64,000 nt of DNA. It comes from Proteocatella sphenisci DSM 23131. GTDB taxonomy: Bacteria > Bacillota > Clostridia > Peptostreptococcales > Filifactoraceae. The notes under the pieces were generated by a model. The model saw only the letters and a list, made by a program, of their open reading frames with translations. It made no database searches and was not told the origin of the DNA. Positions within the stretch are counted from its first letter, which is position 1. Each line of letters starts with the position of its first letter. The position numbers and the translations under genes were made by a program. Location: the NCBI RefSeq assembly GCF_000423525.1, contig NZ_AUID01000007.1, forward strand, positions 53,030 through 117,029. Direction: 5' to 3'. Positions 8,411-17,784 of this stretch are shown here, piece by piece.

Positions 8411-9518
8411 CTGTAAGCAGCTCCTTTACCATCTTATTATTAAGCAGCGCCTTTTCTCTCATCATATGCGCCGTATCCGCCGTCTTTTCCTTAAGGTCTT
8501 CTAGATTATTCATTGCATATTCAAGCTGCTCAACGAGGATATTAGCATCTATGTCCTCCACTTCAAGCGCTTTTTCTCTGCCCATTTCCTCAAGAAGACT
8601 CTGTATCTTGGGATCATATGATATACCTATAGGATAAGCATTGCAAACCGTAGCAAATATAAGCCCATGAAGCCTCATAGAAAGCATTATATCCATGTTA
8701 GACATAACAGAAAGAAATTCATGTTCGCCCATCAGGTTTTTTATAGTATAGACCTTAATCGCTCCCAGATCTTTCATATTTAGCTTATCATGTATTTTTT
8801 CACTCAGCTCAAGGTCATCAGGAAAATGAAAAGGAAGAATAACTACATTCATATCCTTGTCTTTCAAAGCTTCAATTGTTTTTGCAACTTCTTCAACTAT
8901 CTTTGCTGTGTGATCTTTCCAGTTTCTAACTGAAACTCCAAGTGTCATCTTGGTGGTATCCACCCCGTAATTTGAAAGTATCTCAGATCCAATAACATGG
9001 TCCGGCTTTTCAAGAGAAAATACTGAGTCAGTGCTAACTCTGATATTTTCTCTTACACCCATAGAATTTAGCTCCAGCTTTGACTGATTGTCTCTTACAT
9101 TTATCAGGTCCAGTTTTTTGAAAAGCTTTGCCATGCGCCTTCTGTTCTTAGGATCATTGACAGGTCCTATGCCCTGAGAATATATCATGACTTTTTTACG
9201 AAATATTACCTTGGCAAGGTACACGACTCCCAGATAATAAAGTATAGATCTTTTTGAGGTTACATCTTGAAAAAGTGATCCACCCCCACTTATAAAAAGA
9301 TCAGTGTTTTTCATTTCTTTTAGTATAGCAAATATACTCATACGGTCTATGGCTCTTATTCCATTTTTTCTTGCCGTAAGTTCCGGATTTGCCGACATGG
9401 CAACAAGCTCCGAATCCGCCATTTCCTTTCGTATACCCTTGACCATAGCGCTCAGGATAGCTTCATCCCCAACATTGTCAAATCCAAAATAACCCGAAAG
9501 CAGAATCTTATAACCCAT
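8391..9518 (-). CDS. csaB: Polysaccharide pyruvyl transferase CsaB
   Basis: Adds a pyruvate ketal to the secondary cell-wall polysaccharide (375 aa). In Bacillus anthracis this modification is required for non-covalent anchoring of SLH-domain proteins. The start YKILLSGYFGFDNVGDEAIL is the family signature. SGGGSLFQDVTSKRSILYY, YSQGIGPV, and MRLHGLIFATVCNAYPIGISYD are conserved substrate-site segments. It overlaps the 3' end of the DUF5693 gene by 11 bp. Its presence fits the SLH proteins encoded at 25.7 and 56.2 kb. Confidence 0.94.
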   Translation of the reverse strand: MGYKILLSGYFGFDNVGDEAILSAMVKGIRKEMADSELVAMSANPELTARKNGIRAIDRMSIFAILKEMKNTDLFISGGGSLFQDVTSKRSILYYLGVVYLAKVIFRKKVMIYSQGIGPVNDPKNRRRMAKLFKKLDLINVRDNQSKLELNSMGVRENIRVSTDSVFSLEKPDHVIGSEILSNYGVDTTKMTLGVSVRNWKDHTAKIVEEVAKTIEALKDKDMNVVILPFHFPDDLELSEKIHDKLNMKDLGAIKVYTIKNLMGEHEFLSVMSNMDIMLSMRLHGLIFATVCNAYPIGISYDPKIQSLLEEMGREKALEVEDIDANILVEQLEYAMNNLEDLKEKTADTAHMMREKALLNNKMVKELLTDENIRG

Positions 9519-11676
9519 CTACAACACTGCCTTTCTCATTTTTTATTTTTTTTCTTAAATTGTTATACACATGTAATGCAAGCTCTATACCCATAATACC
9601 TAGAGCAGCTACCATTGTTCCAACCAATATCTCTGACCCGGTTCTGAATACAGAAACTGTAAGCGCTGCCTTGGTATGTGAGAATGTATTTACAGTATTT
9701 ACAAGTCCAATACTTGAAAGTACTATAAAGGCAATATTCATCTTATGATTTCTTCTTGTGTGTGCCAGGTAAAACATGATCACTGTAAAAGGAAAACCTA
9801 CAAATATAGCCTTGGTTCTTGGTCTTGCCGGAAAGATAAACTCAAAGAAATTTCTCATGAGAACTTCTACTGCAGAAGGTTCTGGCGCCGCATTTCCAGA
9901 TCTTGCCATAAATATCATAAGCACAACTCCAAATATACCTGCCGCTACCACCTGCCACATCTTTATAGTGTCATTTGCAAATCTCAGGGCATCTGCTCCA
10001 GTTATTCCAGTAACTTGTGTCCCCGGCTCTCTCTTGTATCCAAAATATGAAAGATACATAAGCACTATTATTGCCATGGGTACCATCTGTGAAATTTTAA
10101 CCCCTGCAAAAGTGTCTATTCCAAGCAGATATTTACTGTGAGTGAGCATTGCTACCTCAAACAGTACACTTCCAAAAGTAATCAGCATGGCTGAGACTGT
10201 AATTATCTCTGCTTTAAAAAAGGCTTTTGTCTTTGAATAATAAAGTTCATTTTTCTCTATCTTCCTTAGTTTTGAAATTATCCAGCAGCCTGCCAGTGAA
10301 GGAAATGTCATTGCTCCAAGGAGCGCAAACCCCTGCTCCACAATCACAGACATTATGCCAGAAGCTATCAATCCCGCCGAAGCTGCAGTTCCCAGTCCCA
10401 GTAGTATATACATGGTTTTTTTCTTATTTACAACAAATATATTGTCCACTATCATGAGCCAGGCTGCAATTATACCCATTGCAACGGGGATTCTGAGAAG
10501 TTTATTTGGATCAAAAAGTCCCATTGTCTTAAGCCTGCCAGGATTGATGTCTAGTATTTCCAGTCTTTTTTCTATATTATCAAGGACATTCTTGTAGGCC
10601 TGAGGGTCAGCAATATATCTTCCCTCCTTAACAAAAGGTTTTATAGATATAACTCTTATATTTCTAGTCGTTATACCCCTGAACATAATATTGGCTATTT
10701 CTTCACCGTTGTGATGAAATGGTATCTCATAGTCATATTTGTTAATAACAAAATCCCACGTCAGATAAGAACCTACAGCATCAAAATCCATGAGCTTTAG
10801 AAGATCCATCATTCCATCGGTCTTAAGGTATCCCCCCTGAGAACTCGATTCAATCATAGCCACTGCTATATCCCTGTCCTCAAGTCCTCTTGCAAATTTT
10901 TCAAGTGGCGGGTATACAAACTTTTTCTCTCCCGCTTCACTTGCTTCATCTTGCATTTTCTTTATGTCACTATAGTCATAGGCAAGAACCTGGTTCCCAC
11001 TAAAAATTATATGACTCGGATCAATTTCGCTTTTGTCTACCGCTTCAAAATATGCATCTACCGCCTTGTCTGCGGACTCAAAATCAGCATAGTAGTTAGG
11101 AGAAAGCGATACTCCAAATCCATGCTTTTTAGATAGTTCTATGGCCGAATCATCATATCCAAGCCCTACTGTTTCAAGCATAGACCCCGACCACACCGTA
11201 GCTGTTGTATTTTTTTGCCCGTATGATCCCACGGTCAGTACCTGACCTTCTATGTAATCAAGTGAGTTTCCTTCAATTCTTATAGTGTTTTCTTTTTCAA
11301 GACTTACGGTCCTGTCATCTTTTTTGACATCCATAAAAGCTGCGTATATACGCTTAACAAGTGCGCTGTCTTCAGATTCTATAATAAGATCATATCCATC
11401 CATCCTGGTTGAGAGACTGACAGCAGGATTTTGCTTTAGACTCTGAATGGTATCTTCTTTTATAAGCATATTTGTTATGCCTGTACCCTTCATTTCCTGG
11501 AGCACAGTATCCATGCTCTTGCCTTCTTGTGATGCCACTTTTTCAAGCTCTGAATAATACATATTTACTTCATACGTCTTATAGTCTGATTCTGTGTCAA
11601 ACCTCTGCAGTGAGAGAATCGCAGAAAACGCAATCCCCACAGCCATCGCTGCAGCCAAGATTCTGTTTATCTTCAT
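9508..11676 (-). CDS. DUF5693 family polytopic membrane protein
   Basis: Conserved clostridial protein of unknown function (722 aa). After an N-terminal signal-anchor (about residues 5-22) comes a soluble extracytoplasmic part of about 370 residues. Roughly from residue 395 on there are about eight to ten hydrophobic helices, ending in a basic tail (NNLRKKIKNEKG). The soluble part has a barrel-like alternation reminiscent of polysaccharide-handling domains, but no catalytic motif I can name. First gene of the DUF5693-csaB-tagA operon, so a role in export or polymerisation of the secondary cell-wall polymer is inferred from context. The ATG at 11676 follows AAAGGA; the upstream in-frame TTG at 11691 is less likely. 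Confidence 0.8.
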   Translation of the reverse strand: MKINRILAAAMAVGIAFSAILSLQRFDTESDYKTYEVNMYYSELEKVASQEGKSMDTVLQEMKGTGITNMLIKEDTIQSLKQNPAVSLSTRMDGYDLIIESEDSALVKRIYAAFMDVKKDDRTVSLEKENTIRIEGNSLDYIEGQVLTVGSYGQKNTTATVWSGSMLETVGLGYDDSAIELSKKHGFGVSLSPNYYADFESADKAVDAYFEAVDKSEIDPSHIIFSGNQVLAYDYSDIKKMQDEASEAGEKKFVYPPLEKFARGLEDRDIAVAMIESSSQGGYLKTDGMMDLLKLMDFDAVGSYLTWDFVINKYDYEIPFHHNGEEIANIMFRGITTRNIRVISIKPFVKEGRYIADPQAYKNVLDNIEKRLEILDINPGRLKTMGLFDPNKLLRIPVAMGIIAAWLMIVDNIFVVNKKKTMYILLGLGTAASAGLIASGIMSVIVEQGFALLGAMTFPSLAGCWIISKLRKIEKNELYYSKTKAFFKAEIITVSAMLITFGSVLFEVAMLTHSKYLLGIDTFAGVKISQMVPMAIIVLMYLSYFGYKREPGTQVTGITGADALRFANDTIKMWQVVAAGIFGVVLMIFMARSGNAAPEPSAVEVLMRNFFEFIFPARPRTKAIFVGFPFTVIMFYLAHTRRNHKMNIAFIVLSSIGLVNTVNTFSHTKAALTVSVFRTGSEILVGTMVAALGIMGIELALHVYNNLRKKIKNEKGSVVDGL

Positions 11677-11720
11677 AATCGTTCCTTTCAAGTCTCTTTC
11701 TTTTTTTTACATACGATAAT

Positions 11721-11749
11721 ATTATATCATTTCCATGTCATTTGCACAA
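11721..11749 (-). promoter_or_regulatory. Promoter of the DUF5693-csaB-tagA operon
   Basis: On the minus strand TTGTGC (11749-11744), a 17-base spacer and TGATATAAT, an extended -10 with its core at 11726-11721. It lies 45 bases upstream of the gene start. Confidence 0.65.
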
Positions 11750-11751
11750 CA

Positions 11752-11780
11752 GAAAACCAGTCGTTCTATCAAACGACTGG
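11752..11780 (-). terminator. Terminator of the acpS-alr-mazF operon
   Basis: CCAGTCGTT (11757-11765) pairs exactly with 11772-11780. Reading the minus strand, the hairpin is followed by TTTTC. It lies 12 bases beyond the mazF stop codon. Confidence 0.8.
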
Positions 11781-11792
11781 CATATGTATAAA

Positions 11793-12155
11793 CTATTCTT
11801 CATTTAGTGCAATACTTATAGACAGCGCTTTATTAACTCTTTTCATAAACGCCGCATCGCACCTTCCTATTCGGTCTTTTAGTCTTTTTCTGTCAATTGT
11901 CCTGATTTGTTCCAGCAACAATACCGAGTCCTTGACCAGACCGTAGTTTCCGGATTTAATTTCAATATGTGTAGGCAGTTTTGCCTTGTTCAACTGAGAT
12001 GTTATCGCCGCTACAATAATGGTTGGCGAGTACTTGTTCCCAATGTCATTTTGCACAACAAGTACCGGCCTCACTCCACCTTGCTCCGAACCTACGACTG
12101 GACTAAGATCGGCATAATAAACTTCGCCTCTCTTAATAATCGTACTTATTTCCAT
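11793..12155 (-). CDS. mazF: MazF/PemK family endoribonuclease toxin
   Basis: Sequence-specific mRNA interferase (120 aa, close to Bacillus NdoA). The family core is intact: [21 protein letters not shown] with the catalytic-loop arginine in [21 protein letters not shown] with the conserved Thr, and [16 protein letters not shown]. The ATG at 12155 is preferred over 12191 because AAGGAT sits at proper distance and the protein then begins as in homologues. It follows alr, as in the Bacillus alr-ndoAI-ndoA locus, but only 28 bp separate it from alr, leaving no room for the mazE/ndoAI antitoxin gene that usually lies between them. Confidence 0.92.
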   Translation of the reverse strand: MEISTIIKRGEVYYADLSPVVGSEQGGVRPVLVVQNDIGNKYSPTIIVAAITSQLNKAKLPTHIEIKSGNYGLVKDSVLLLEQIRTIDRKRLKDRIGRCDAAFMKRVNKALSISIALNEE

Positions 12156-12183
12156 AATTTTATCCTTGCCATCAAACTGACCA

Positions 12184-13341
12184 TCAATCAATAAGGTAAT
12201 TTACAGTCTTCAAAATTTTCCCATTCCTTATATATAATCTGGGAATCCTTCTTTGAACCATACATAAAATCTCATAATTGATTGTGCCAAGTCGCTTGGC
12301 CAACCTTTCCACTCTAATTTTTTCATCCTCAGAAAAAATGGTTATAATATCTCCAGTTGAAACTGTTTCATCCACAAGGAACATACTCTGATCCATACAG
12401 ATATTTCCTGCCAGATTATAAAGATTATCATTTATCATTACATCTGCTTTTTGGCTGAGCATACGTGTAAAACCATCGGCGTATCCGATTGGCGCAGTAG
12501 CTATGTACTTACTTCCATCTTCTACCATGTATTTGTGACCATAACCCACGCCTCTGCCTTCTTCGAGCAGTTTTACATGTGAGATTTTTGTCTTCAATGC
12601 CATAGCTGGTCTTAGATCAACTCTCTCTTTTTCCACTTCATCAGAAGGATAGTGACCATACAGACTTATGCCCATTCTCACCATATCCAGATGATACTCA
12701 GGATACATAATAGTTCCTGCACTGTTGCATACATGTCTGATATTGAATCTTATACCCTTTTTTTCTATGGCCTTAACAATTTTATCATATTTACTGTACT
12801 GAAGTTCAGTCTCTGATCTGTCCCACTCATCAGCCTTTGCAAAATGAGTAAATATGCCCTGCAAAACCAGATTAGGAAGTTTGCTTATCTTTTCAAGCTC
12901 ATCTACAGTCTCATCCTCACACTGAAATCCAACCCTTGACATTCCAGTGTCCAGTTTCACCTGAATCCTGGCTTTTTTCCCAAGTTCGACCGCCTTATCA
13001 GAAACATCCTTTGCGCTCTGATAGGTGAAGAGGGGTATGTCGATATCTTTTTCAATAAATTCACCATAAAGATCTTTTTCTATGTAAGCCAGACACATCA
13101 ACGCTGACTTGATGCCATGCTTTCTCAGTTCAAGTGCCTCATTTGCTGTGGCAACTCCAAAATAGTCGCATCCATCTTCTTCAAGCACCCTGGCAAGTTC
13201 CACGCTGCCATGGCCATAGCCATTGGCTTTTATGATTGCGCAGCTCTTAGTTCCTTCTTTAGTAAGAGCCCTGAGGCTCCTGTAGTTATGTAATATATTA
13301 TCCAGATTTATTTCTGCCCATGTAGGCATATAAGTGTTCAT
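12184..13341 (-). CDS. alr: Alanine racemase
   Basis: PLP enzyme making D-alanine for peptidoglycan (385 aa). The PLP lysine is in [11 protein letters not shown] near residue 40, the second catalytic residue (Tyr) in [10 protein letters not shown], and [12 protein letters not shown] is the conserved C-terminal-domain segment. Start choice: AAAGGAG is 5 bases before the ATG at 13341; this ATG overlaps the acpS stop as ATGA, a translational-coupling arrangement. Part of an acpS-alr-mazF operon found widely in Firmicutes. Confidence 0.96.
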   Translation of the reverse strand: MNTYMPTWAEINLDNILHNYRSLRALTKEGTKSCAIIKANGYGHGSVELARVLEEDGCDYFGVATANEALELRKHGIKSALMCLAYIEKDLYGEFIEKDIDIPLFTYQSAKDVSDKAVELGKKARIQVKLDTGMSRVGFQCEDETVDELEKISKLPNLVLQGIFTHFAKADEWDRSETELQYSKYDKIVKAIEKKGIRFNIRHVCNSAGTIMYPEYHLDMVRMGISLYGHYPSDEVEKERVDLRPAMALKTKISHVKLLEEGRGVGYGHKYMVEDGSKYIATAPIGYADGFTRMLSQKADVMINDNLYNLAGNICMDQSMFLVDETVSTGDIITIFSEDEKIRVERLAKRLGTINYEILCMVQRRIPRLYIRNGKILKTVNYLID

Positions 13342-13724
13342 AAAGCTCCTTTCCTTTCGATTACACACATAGCTACCGCATAATCTCTGCAGTGCGAAAT
13401 GCTAAGCGAAATATCTCCTGCCCCAAGCCTTTGGGCAGTCTTTGCTGCATTTTTATGAAGCATTACCAGTGGTTTTCCAAGCTCATCGTGCAAAATCTCT
13501 ATATCTCTCATTTCAAATCCCCTGATTCCTGTCCCAAGGGCCTTTGCAACAGCTTCTTTGGCACACCACATAGATGCCACAGATTCCTGCTTCATACCCT
13601 TATCCTCCAGATGTTTGCGCTCATTTGATGTAAGCACTCTTTCAAGAAATTTGTCTCCTCTGCTTAAAATGTCCGAGATTCTTCCTATCTCGATAATATC
13701 CGTCCCTATTCCTAAAACAGCCAT
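13338..13724 (-). CDS. acpS: Holo-[acyl-carrier-protein] synthase
   Basis: Transfers 4'-phosphopantetheine from CoA to apo-ACP for fatty-acid synthesis (128 aa). Magnesium-binding motif GIGTDIIEIGRI at the N-terminus and WCAKEAVAKALGTGIRG in the middle are diagnostic; ISHCRDYAVA is the C-terminal family segment. The ATG at 13724 has AAGGAG 6 bases upstream; longer in-frame extensions to 13817 lack a ribosome site and do not resemble the family. Confidence 0.96.
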   Translation of the reverse strand: MAVLGIGTDIIEIGRISDILSRGDKFLERVLTSNERKHLEDKGMKQESVASMWCAKEAVAKALGTGIRGFEMRDIEILHDELGKPLVMLHKNAAKTAQRLGAGDISLSISHCRDYAVAMCVIERKGAL

Positions 13725-13810
13725 AATAAACTCCTTAACATATAACTTATACCCTTTCAGGATATTTGTCAACTCAGGAAAAGGTTTGTAATAAAAATTT
13801 AAATTGTTTT

Positions 13811-13850
13811 TTTCCAAATTCCCTTATTTTTTTCCAAATTCCCTTATTTT
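13811..13850. repeat. Perfect 20-bp tandem duplication downstream of the small unknown gene
   Basis: The unit TTTCCAAATTCCCTTATTTT occurs twice back to back, directly adjoining the stop codon (13851-13853) of the minus-strand gene. It lies in the 126-bp gap before acpS. No dyad is evident; it looks like a simple slippage or duplication product. Confidence 0.85.
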
Positions 13851-14231
13851 TTACCTCATTCGTACATTATCACGCCTCATCCTTATAAAAAAATCATCAC
13901 TTCCATCAACATATTCTATGGCAAATTCATCTATCATCATGCCCACCAGACTAAGTTCTGTACTTGGAGTCATGTCGTTTCCCGTCAGACCCCAGTAATA
14001 TTCTTCCATCTCATGTGCTCTTGGAGATGCAAGCAACTTTTTTATCTTGGCAAGCCTTTTCGGGTCAATAGGTTCTTTTATCTTTGCACTAAAACAAAGC
14101 TCTGTATAAGTATCTTCTATGTTCATATCCATCTTTAAATTCTCAACCCTTAGGCTGTAAAAAAAAGTCAGCATCTCATCAATTATACTGATGAGTCTGT
14201 GATCCACATGCGTAGTTTTGCGTCTGTTCAT
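13851..14231 (-). CDS. Conserved hypothetical protein, 126 aa
   Basis: I do not recognise a named family. The protein is soluble and mixed alpha/beta, with no signal or membrane segment: an N-terminal helix (HRLISIIDEMLTFFYSL), a middle strand pair, then IDPKRLAKIKKLL and a C-terminal beta segment rich in charge. Start at 14231, where GGAGG is 8 bases upstream; a TTG 15 bases earlier would lack a site. It begins 17 bp after the stop of the DUF1576 membrane protein and is cotranscribed with it, so a partner role is possible. Confidence 0.7.
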   Translation of the reverse strand: MNRRKTTHVDHRLISIIDEMLTFFYSLRVENLKMDMNIEDTYTELCFSAKIKEPIDPKRLAKIKKLLASPRAHEMEEYYWGLTGNDMTPSTELSLVGMMIDEFAIEYVDGSDDFFIRMRRDNVRMR

Positions 14232-14247
14232 CCCAAATACCTCCAAA

Positions 14248-15489
14248 TCAATAATCGTCTCTCAGCGATGAAGCCACTGGCAAAAGACATATTACCACAA
14301 TTCCAGCAATAAATCCATTGTTATATAAGTTTATCCCGGCAGTTATACTGCTCAGGTTAAGTGCAATACACATATGTATAAACCCTGCTGCCACTCCCCA
14401 TACTGGTCCGTAATATCCCGAAAAAGGTGCAAGCGCCGTACCAAAAAGAATTATAAGCATAAGCGTATTTGAGTCGTGAGGCCATATATTGAGCATAGAC
14501 CCAATAACTGCTCCAACTGTAATAGGAATGACATTCCTTACATTCAGGCCAAATCCTGCAAACCCTACTATAGTAAAAATCCCTGCCACAAAGGGTCCAT
14601 TTAATTCCCCAACCCATACCAGAGTAAACACAGTGTATATTATTCCAAGCATGCCCATATTTATAAGGGGTATATGATTTCCATAAAGTACAAAGAAATC
14701 AGTAACCAGACGCCCAGTTTCCTCATTAAGCTCTACAAGAGTTCTTGAGGATTCGTCCTTTTTTATAAATCCCACAAAAATCATAGCAATCATAACAAAT
14801 ATTATTGCAGCTGCAAGCTCATTTGTGTAATTTGTCGACCAGACTTCTCTTCCCTTCAGCTCCACTCCAAAAGACCTGAAGAGCGATACAAACATTATAG
14901 CTACAAAACCACTTGCAAATCCAGAATTTGTGAGTATAAATCCCTCATGCATCCTTACGCAGTGAGACGCTATAGGAGGCATTACAAAGCCAAGCAAAAC
15001 TCCCGAAGTAGCAGAAAGTATCATAGCAGATAGAGTAGGACCTTCAATGAGCACAAAAATTTGATTTACTGCCGGTGCAAGGCTCGTGCTGAGAAGGGCT
15101 ATTACTATGTAGTTACGAAACGGCTGTTGTTTTCTTCTCGAATACATGTAAGCCCCAAAAAGTAATGGCCAAATGTTAAGTAAATTTTTTCCAAAAAACC
15201 CAAAACCAAATACACAAAACAGCGCAAGATATATAGACCCGTTAGGTTTCATATCCAGCTTCATTACTATCCCCGTACATATCAGCCCCAAAAGCCCCGC
15301 ATTGATAAACGTCGCTCCGATTCCTCCAATAGCCAGGTAGTCAGATACCAGCACCGAAGGATCCTTTACTATATTGTAGAGTCCTCTTGCAATCTCACCA
15401 GGAGGCTCAAGGCAGGCTCCACATACTATAAAAAATGAAAACAGAAGAATTATCCATAAATAATAATACAGCAGTCTTCGTTTTTTCAT
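14248..15489 (-). CDS. DUF1576 family polytopic membrane protein
   Basis: Integral membrane protein (413 aa) with about ten to eleven hydrophobic helices and conserved glycine-rich helix pairs (GFGFFGKNLLNIWPLLFGAY and GFGLNVRNVIPITVGAVIG are internal repeats of one another). The internal duplication, with each half holding an F/G-rich stretch followed by a P-containing helix, is typical of transporters, but substrate and mechanism are unknown. No signal for regulation is seen. Cotranscribed with the small unknown gene at 13851-14231. Confidence 0.78.
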   Translation of the reverse strand: MKKRRLLYYYLWIILLFSFFIVCGACLEPPGEIARGLYNIVKDPSVLVSDYLAIGGIGATFINAGLLGLICTGIVMKLDMKPNGSIYLALFCVFGFGFFGKNLLNIWPLLFGAYMYSRRKQQPFRNYIVIALLSTSLAPAVNQIFVLIEGPTLSAMILSATSGVLLGFVMPPIASHCVRMHEGFILTNSGFASGFVAIMFVSLFRSFGVELKGREVWSTNYTNELAAAIIFVMIAMIFVGFIKKDESSRTLVELNEETGRLVTDFFVLYGNHIPLINMGMLGIIYTVFTLVWVGELNGPFVAGIFTIVGFAGFGLNVRNVIPITVGAVIGSMLNIWPHDSNTLMLIILFGTALAPFSGYYGPVWGVAAGFIHMCIALNLSSITAGINLYNNGFIAGIVVICLLPVASSLRDDY

Positions 15490-15592
15490 AAAACTCCTTT
15501 CTTAATAGTTACAACCTCTTTATATAAAGGCAACCTCAATCCACAGAGCCTATCCGCGAATCAAGGTTTACCCAAATAAAAATCAGAGCAAA

Positions 15593-16222
15593 TTACTTTG
15601 TTCCAAATATTCTGTCCCCTGCGTCACCAAGACCAGGCACTATATAACAATTTTCGTCAAGTTTTTCATCACACGCCGCAAGATAAATATCCACATCCGG
15701 ATGATGTTTTTGTATAAATGCAACACCTTCAGGGCATCCTACAAGACAGATAAGTATAATTTTCTTTGCTCCCTTGTCCTTAAGCATAGTAATTGCAGCT
15801 TCTGCCGAACCACCCGTAGCAAGCATCGGATCAACTACGAAAATATCTCTGTCCGCAAGATCTTGTGGAAGCTTGCAGAAATACTCAACAGGCTTGTGAG
15901 TCACCGGATCTCTATAAAGACCTATGTGTCCAACCTTTGCAGCCGGAATGAGTTCAAGTATGCCTTCTACCATCCCAAGTCCCGCTCTTAATATAGGTAC
16001 TATTGCCAGTTTTTTTCCAGCAATTACCTTGCCAGTCATTTTTGTAACTGGAGTTTCGATTTCTATATCTTCAAGAGGAAGATCCCTTGTAATCTCATAT
16101 ACCATGAGTGTTCCAACTTCTTTTACGAGTTCTCTAAAAGTCAGTGATCCTGTGTTTTTATCCCTCATCATAGTTAGTTTGTGCTGAATAAGCGGGTGAT
16201 CAAAAATTACAACTTTAGACAT
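15593..16222 (-). CDS. upp: Uracil phosphoribosyltransferase
   Basis: Pyrimidine salvage enzyme converting uracil and PRPP to UMP (209 aa, exact family length). The PRPP-binding loop is [15 protein letters not shown], and the uracil-binding C-terminus is [29 protein letters not shown] is the flexible-loop segment. GAGGAG precedes the start, only 1 bp after rpiB. Last gene of the tdk-to-upp run. Confidence 0.97.
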   Translation of the reverse strand: MSKVVIFDHPLIQHKLTMMRDKNTGSLTFRELVKEVGTLMVYEITRDLPLEDIEIETPVTKMTGKVIAGKKLAIVPILRAGLGMVEGILELIPAAKVGHIGLYRDPVTHKPVEYFCKLPQDLADRDIFVVDPMLATGGSAEAAITMLKDKGAKKIILICLVGCPEGVAFIQKHHPDVDIYLAACDEKLDENCYIVPGLGDAGDRIFGTK

Positions 16223-16223
16223 A

Positions 16224-16670
16224 TTATATCTCCTCTTTTTCTATTTCCATTATCTTAGATACTCTCATTCCATGTCTGCCACCTTCAAACTCAGCGTTTA
16301 GAAACGCATCCACTATATCCATAGCAAGGCCCGGTCCCACTGTTCTCTCGCCAAGCGCTATCATCTGACAGTTGTTATGCATCTTTGCCATTCTCGCTGA
16401 AAACGTATCCGACACATTTGCACATCTTATGCCTTTTACCTTGTTTGCAGCCAGTGATATGCCTATTCCAGTACCACAAATTGCAATGCCATAGTCAACT
16501 TCTTTGCTAATCACTGCCTCAGCCAGAATTTTTCCATAATCTGGATAATCTACAGAATCAAGAGAATTTGTCCCAAAATCTGTCACTTCCATTCCTCTTG
16601 CCTGAAGATGAAGCTTTATCTTTTCTTTTAGATTAATACCCCCGTGGTCAGAACTTACTCCAATTTTCAT
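16224..16670 (-). CDS. rpiB: Ribose-5-phosphate isomerase B
   Basis: Isomerises ribose 5-phosphate and ribulose 5-phosphate (148 aa, LacAB_rpiB family). Begins [11 protein letters not shown]; the active-site cysteine is in [15 protein letters not shown], and [22 protein letters not shown] holds the conserved histidine/arginine. The ATG at 16670 has GGAGG 6 bases before it; upstream in-frame extension to 16733 would overlap the sua5 gene and is rejected. Confidence 0.96.
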   Translation of the reverse strand: MKIGVSSDHGGINLKEKIKLHLQARGMEVTDFGTNSLDSVDYPDYGKILAEAVISKEVDYGIAICGTGIGISLAANKVKGIRCANVSDTFSARMAKMHNNCQMIALGERTVGPGLAMDIVDAFLNAEFEGGRHGMRVSKIMEIEKEEI

Positions 16671-16687
16671 ATTATCCTCCATATTTC

Positions 16688-17767
16688 TTATATATTTGAT
16701 GAAGCTTTGACAAGCCTGTTCATAACTGCGCAAGCAAGCTCATCTCCACTGAAAAACTCACTTATTATAAGCTTTACGCCCATATCATCCATCATGCGAA
16801 GACTGGTAAAGAGGTTTCTTGCAACTTCTTCGCTGTCTTCTCCCAGTACATAAGCATGGTCTCCATAGAGCTCTTCATTCTTTTTAAGGCAGAGGACCAT
16901 AACTTCTGGTTCTTCATAAAGAAGCTTGCCATCTTCAGTCACCATAGACATAGCTTCATTTAAAACCTGCTCAGCACTTTTTTGTGGACCTTCAAGTATA
17001 ACCTTGGCCTTAGGGCTGTAATGCCTGTACTTCATTCCCGGAGATCTTGCCGGTTTCCCGCAGTGCCTTCCACTTATGTCCTCCAGTTTTTTTTCCAGAA
17101 ATTTCAACTTTTGTGAATCCCCCGTCGAAATAACTTGAAAAATATCACTCTGGCTTATCTTTCCAGGTCTGAGTACCAGAGGAATCTCCTCTGTCATGTC
17201 CACAACCGTAGACTCTATCCCAATTTCAGAATCCTCACCCAGTATTATCATGTCTACCTTACCCTCAAACTCATCAAGAAGGTATCTTCCCTTGGTTATA
17301 GAGGGTCTTCCTGATATATTGGCAGAAGGCGCCGCTATAGGGACTCCTGCAGCCTCAATCAGTTTTAGAGCCCCCTTATGGCTGGGCATCCTTACTGCAA
17401 CTGTATCAAGACCTCCTGTCGTAGCCAGGGGCACAATATCTTTTTTCTTAAAAATCATAGTCAGCGGTCCCGGCCAAAAAGCATCCACAAGCATGAGCGC
17501 GTCACTTCCTACATCTTCAGCTATCTCATAGAGCATGTCAAGTCTTGATATATGGACTATAAGAGGATTGTCAGAAGGTCTGCCCTTGGCCTCATATATT
17601 TTTTTGGCTGCATCAGGAGAAAGTGCATTTGCACCCAGTCCATATACGGTTTCTGTAGGAAATACTACAGTCCCCCCGTTTTTTAAAATCCGGCCCGCCT
17701 CGCGCAGATTTTTTAATTCAGATTCCGATGAGCCTCCCTGGGAGACTCTTGCTATTTTGGCACCCAT
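16688..17767 (-). CDS. ywlC: L-threonylcarbamoyladenylate synthase (Sua5 type)
   Basis: Makes threonylcarbamoyl-AMP from threonine, bicarbonate and ATP for tRNA t6A modification (359 aa). The YrdC domain covers about residues 15-210, with GGTVVFPTETVYGLGANA, the KGRPSDNPL motif, MPSHKGALKLIEAAG, and SANISGRPSITKG. The rest is the C-terminal Sua5 domain that closes over the active site. The ATG at 17767 follows AAGGTGA and is preferred over a GTG 9 bases upstream. Between prfA and rpiB, the usual clostridial neighbourhood. Confidence 0.95.
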   Translation of the reverse strand: MGAKIARVSQGGSSESELKNLREAGRILKNGGTVVFPTETVYGLGANALSPDAAKKIYEAKGRPSDNPLIVHISRLDMLYEIAEDVGSDALMLVDAFWPGPLTMIFKKKDIVPLATTGGLDTVAVRMPSHKGALKLIEAAGVPIAAPSANISGRPSITKGRYLLDEFEGKVDMIILGEDSEIGIESTVVDMTEEIPLVLRPGKISQSDIFQVISTGDSQKLKFLEKKLEDISGRHCGKPARSPGMKYRHYSPKAKVILEGPQKSAEQVLNEAMSMVTEDGKLLYEEPEVMVLCLKKNEELYGDHAYVLGEDSEEVARNLFTSLRMMDDMGVKLIISEFFSGDELACAVMNRLVKASSNI

Positions 17768-17784
17768 TTTATTCACCTTATACC

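Noticed and set aside
16671..16733. Upstream extension of rpiB
   Set aside because: Would overlap the C-terminus of sua5; the family's conserved start [11 protein letters not shown] follows GGAGG at 16670.
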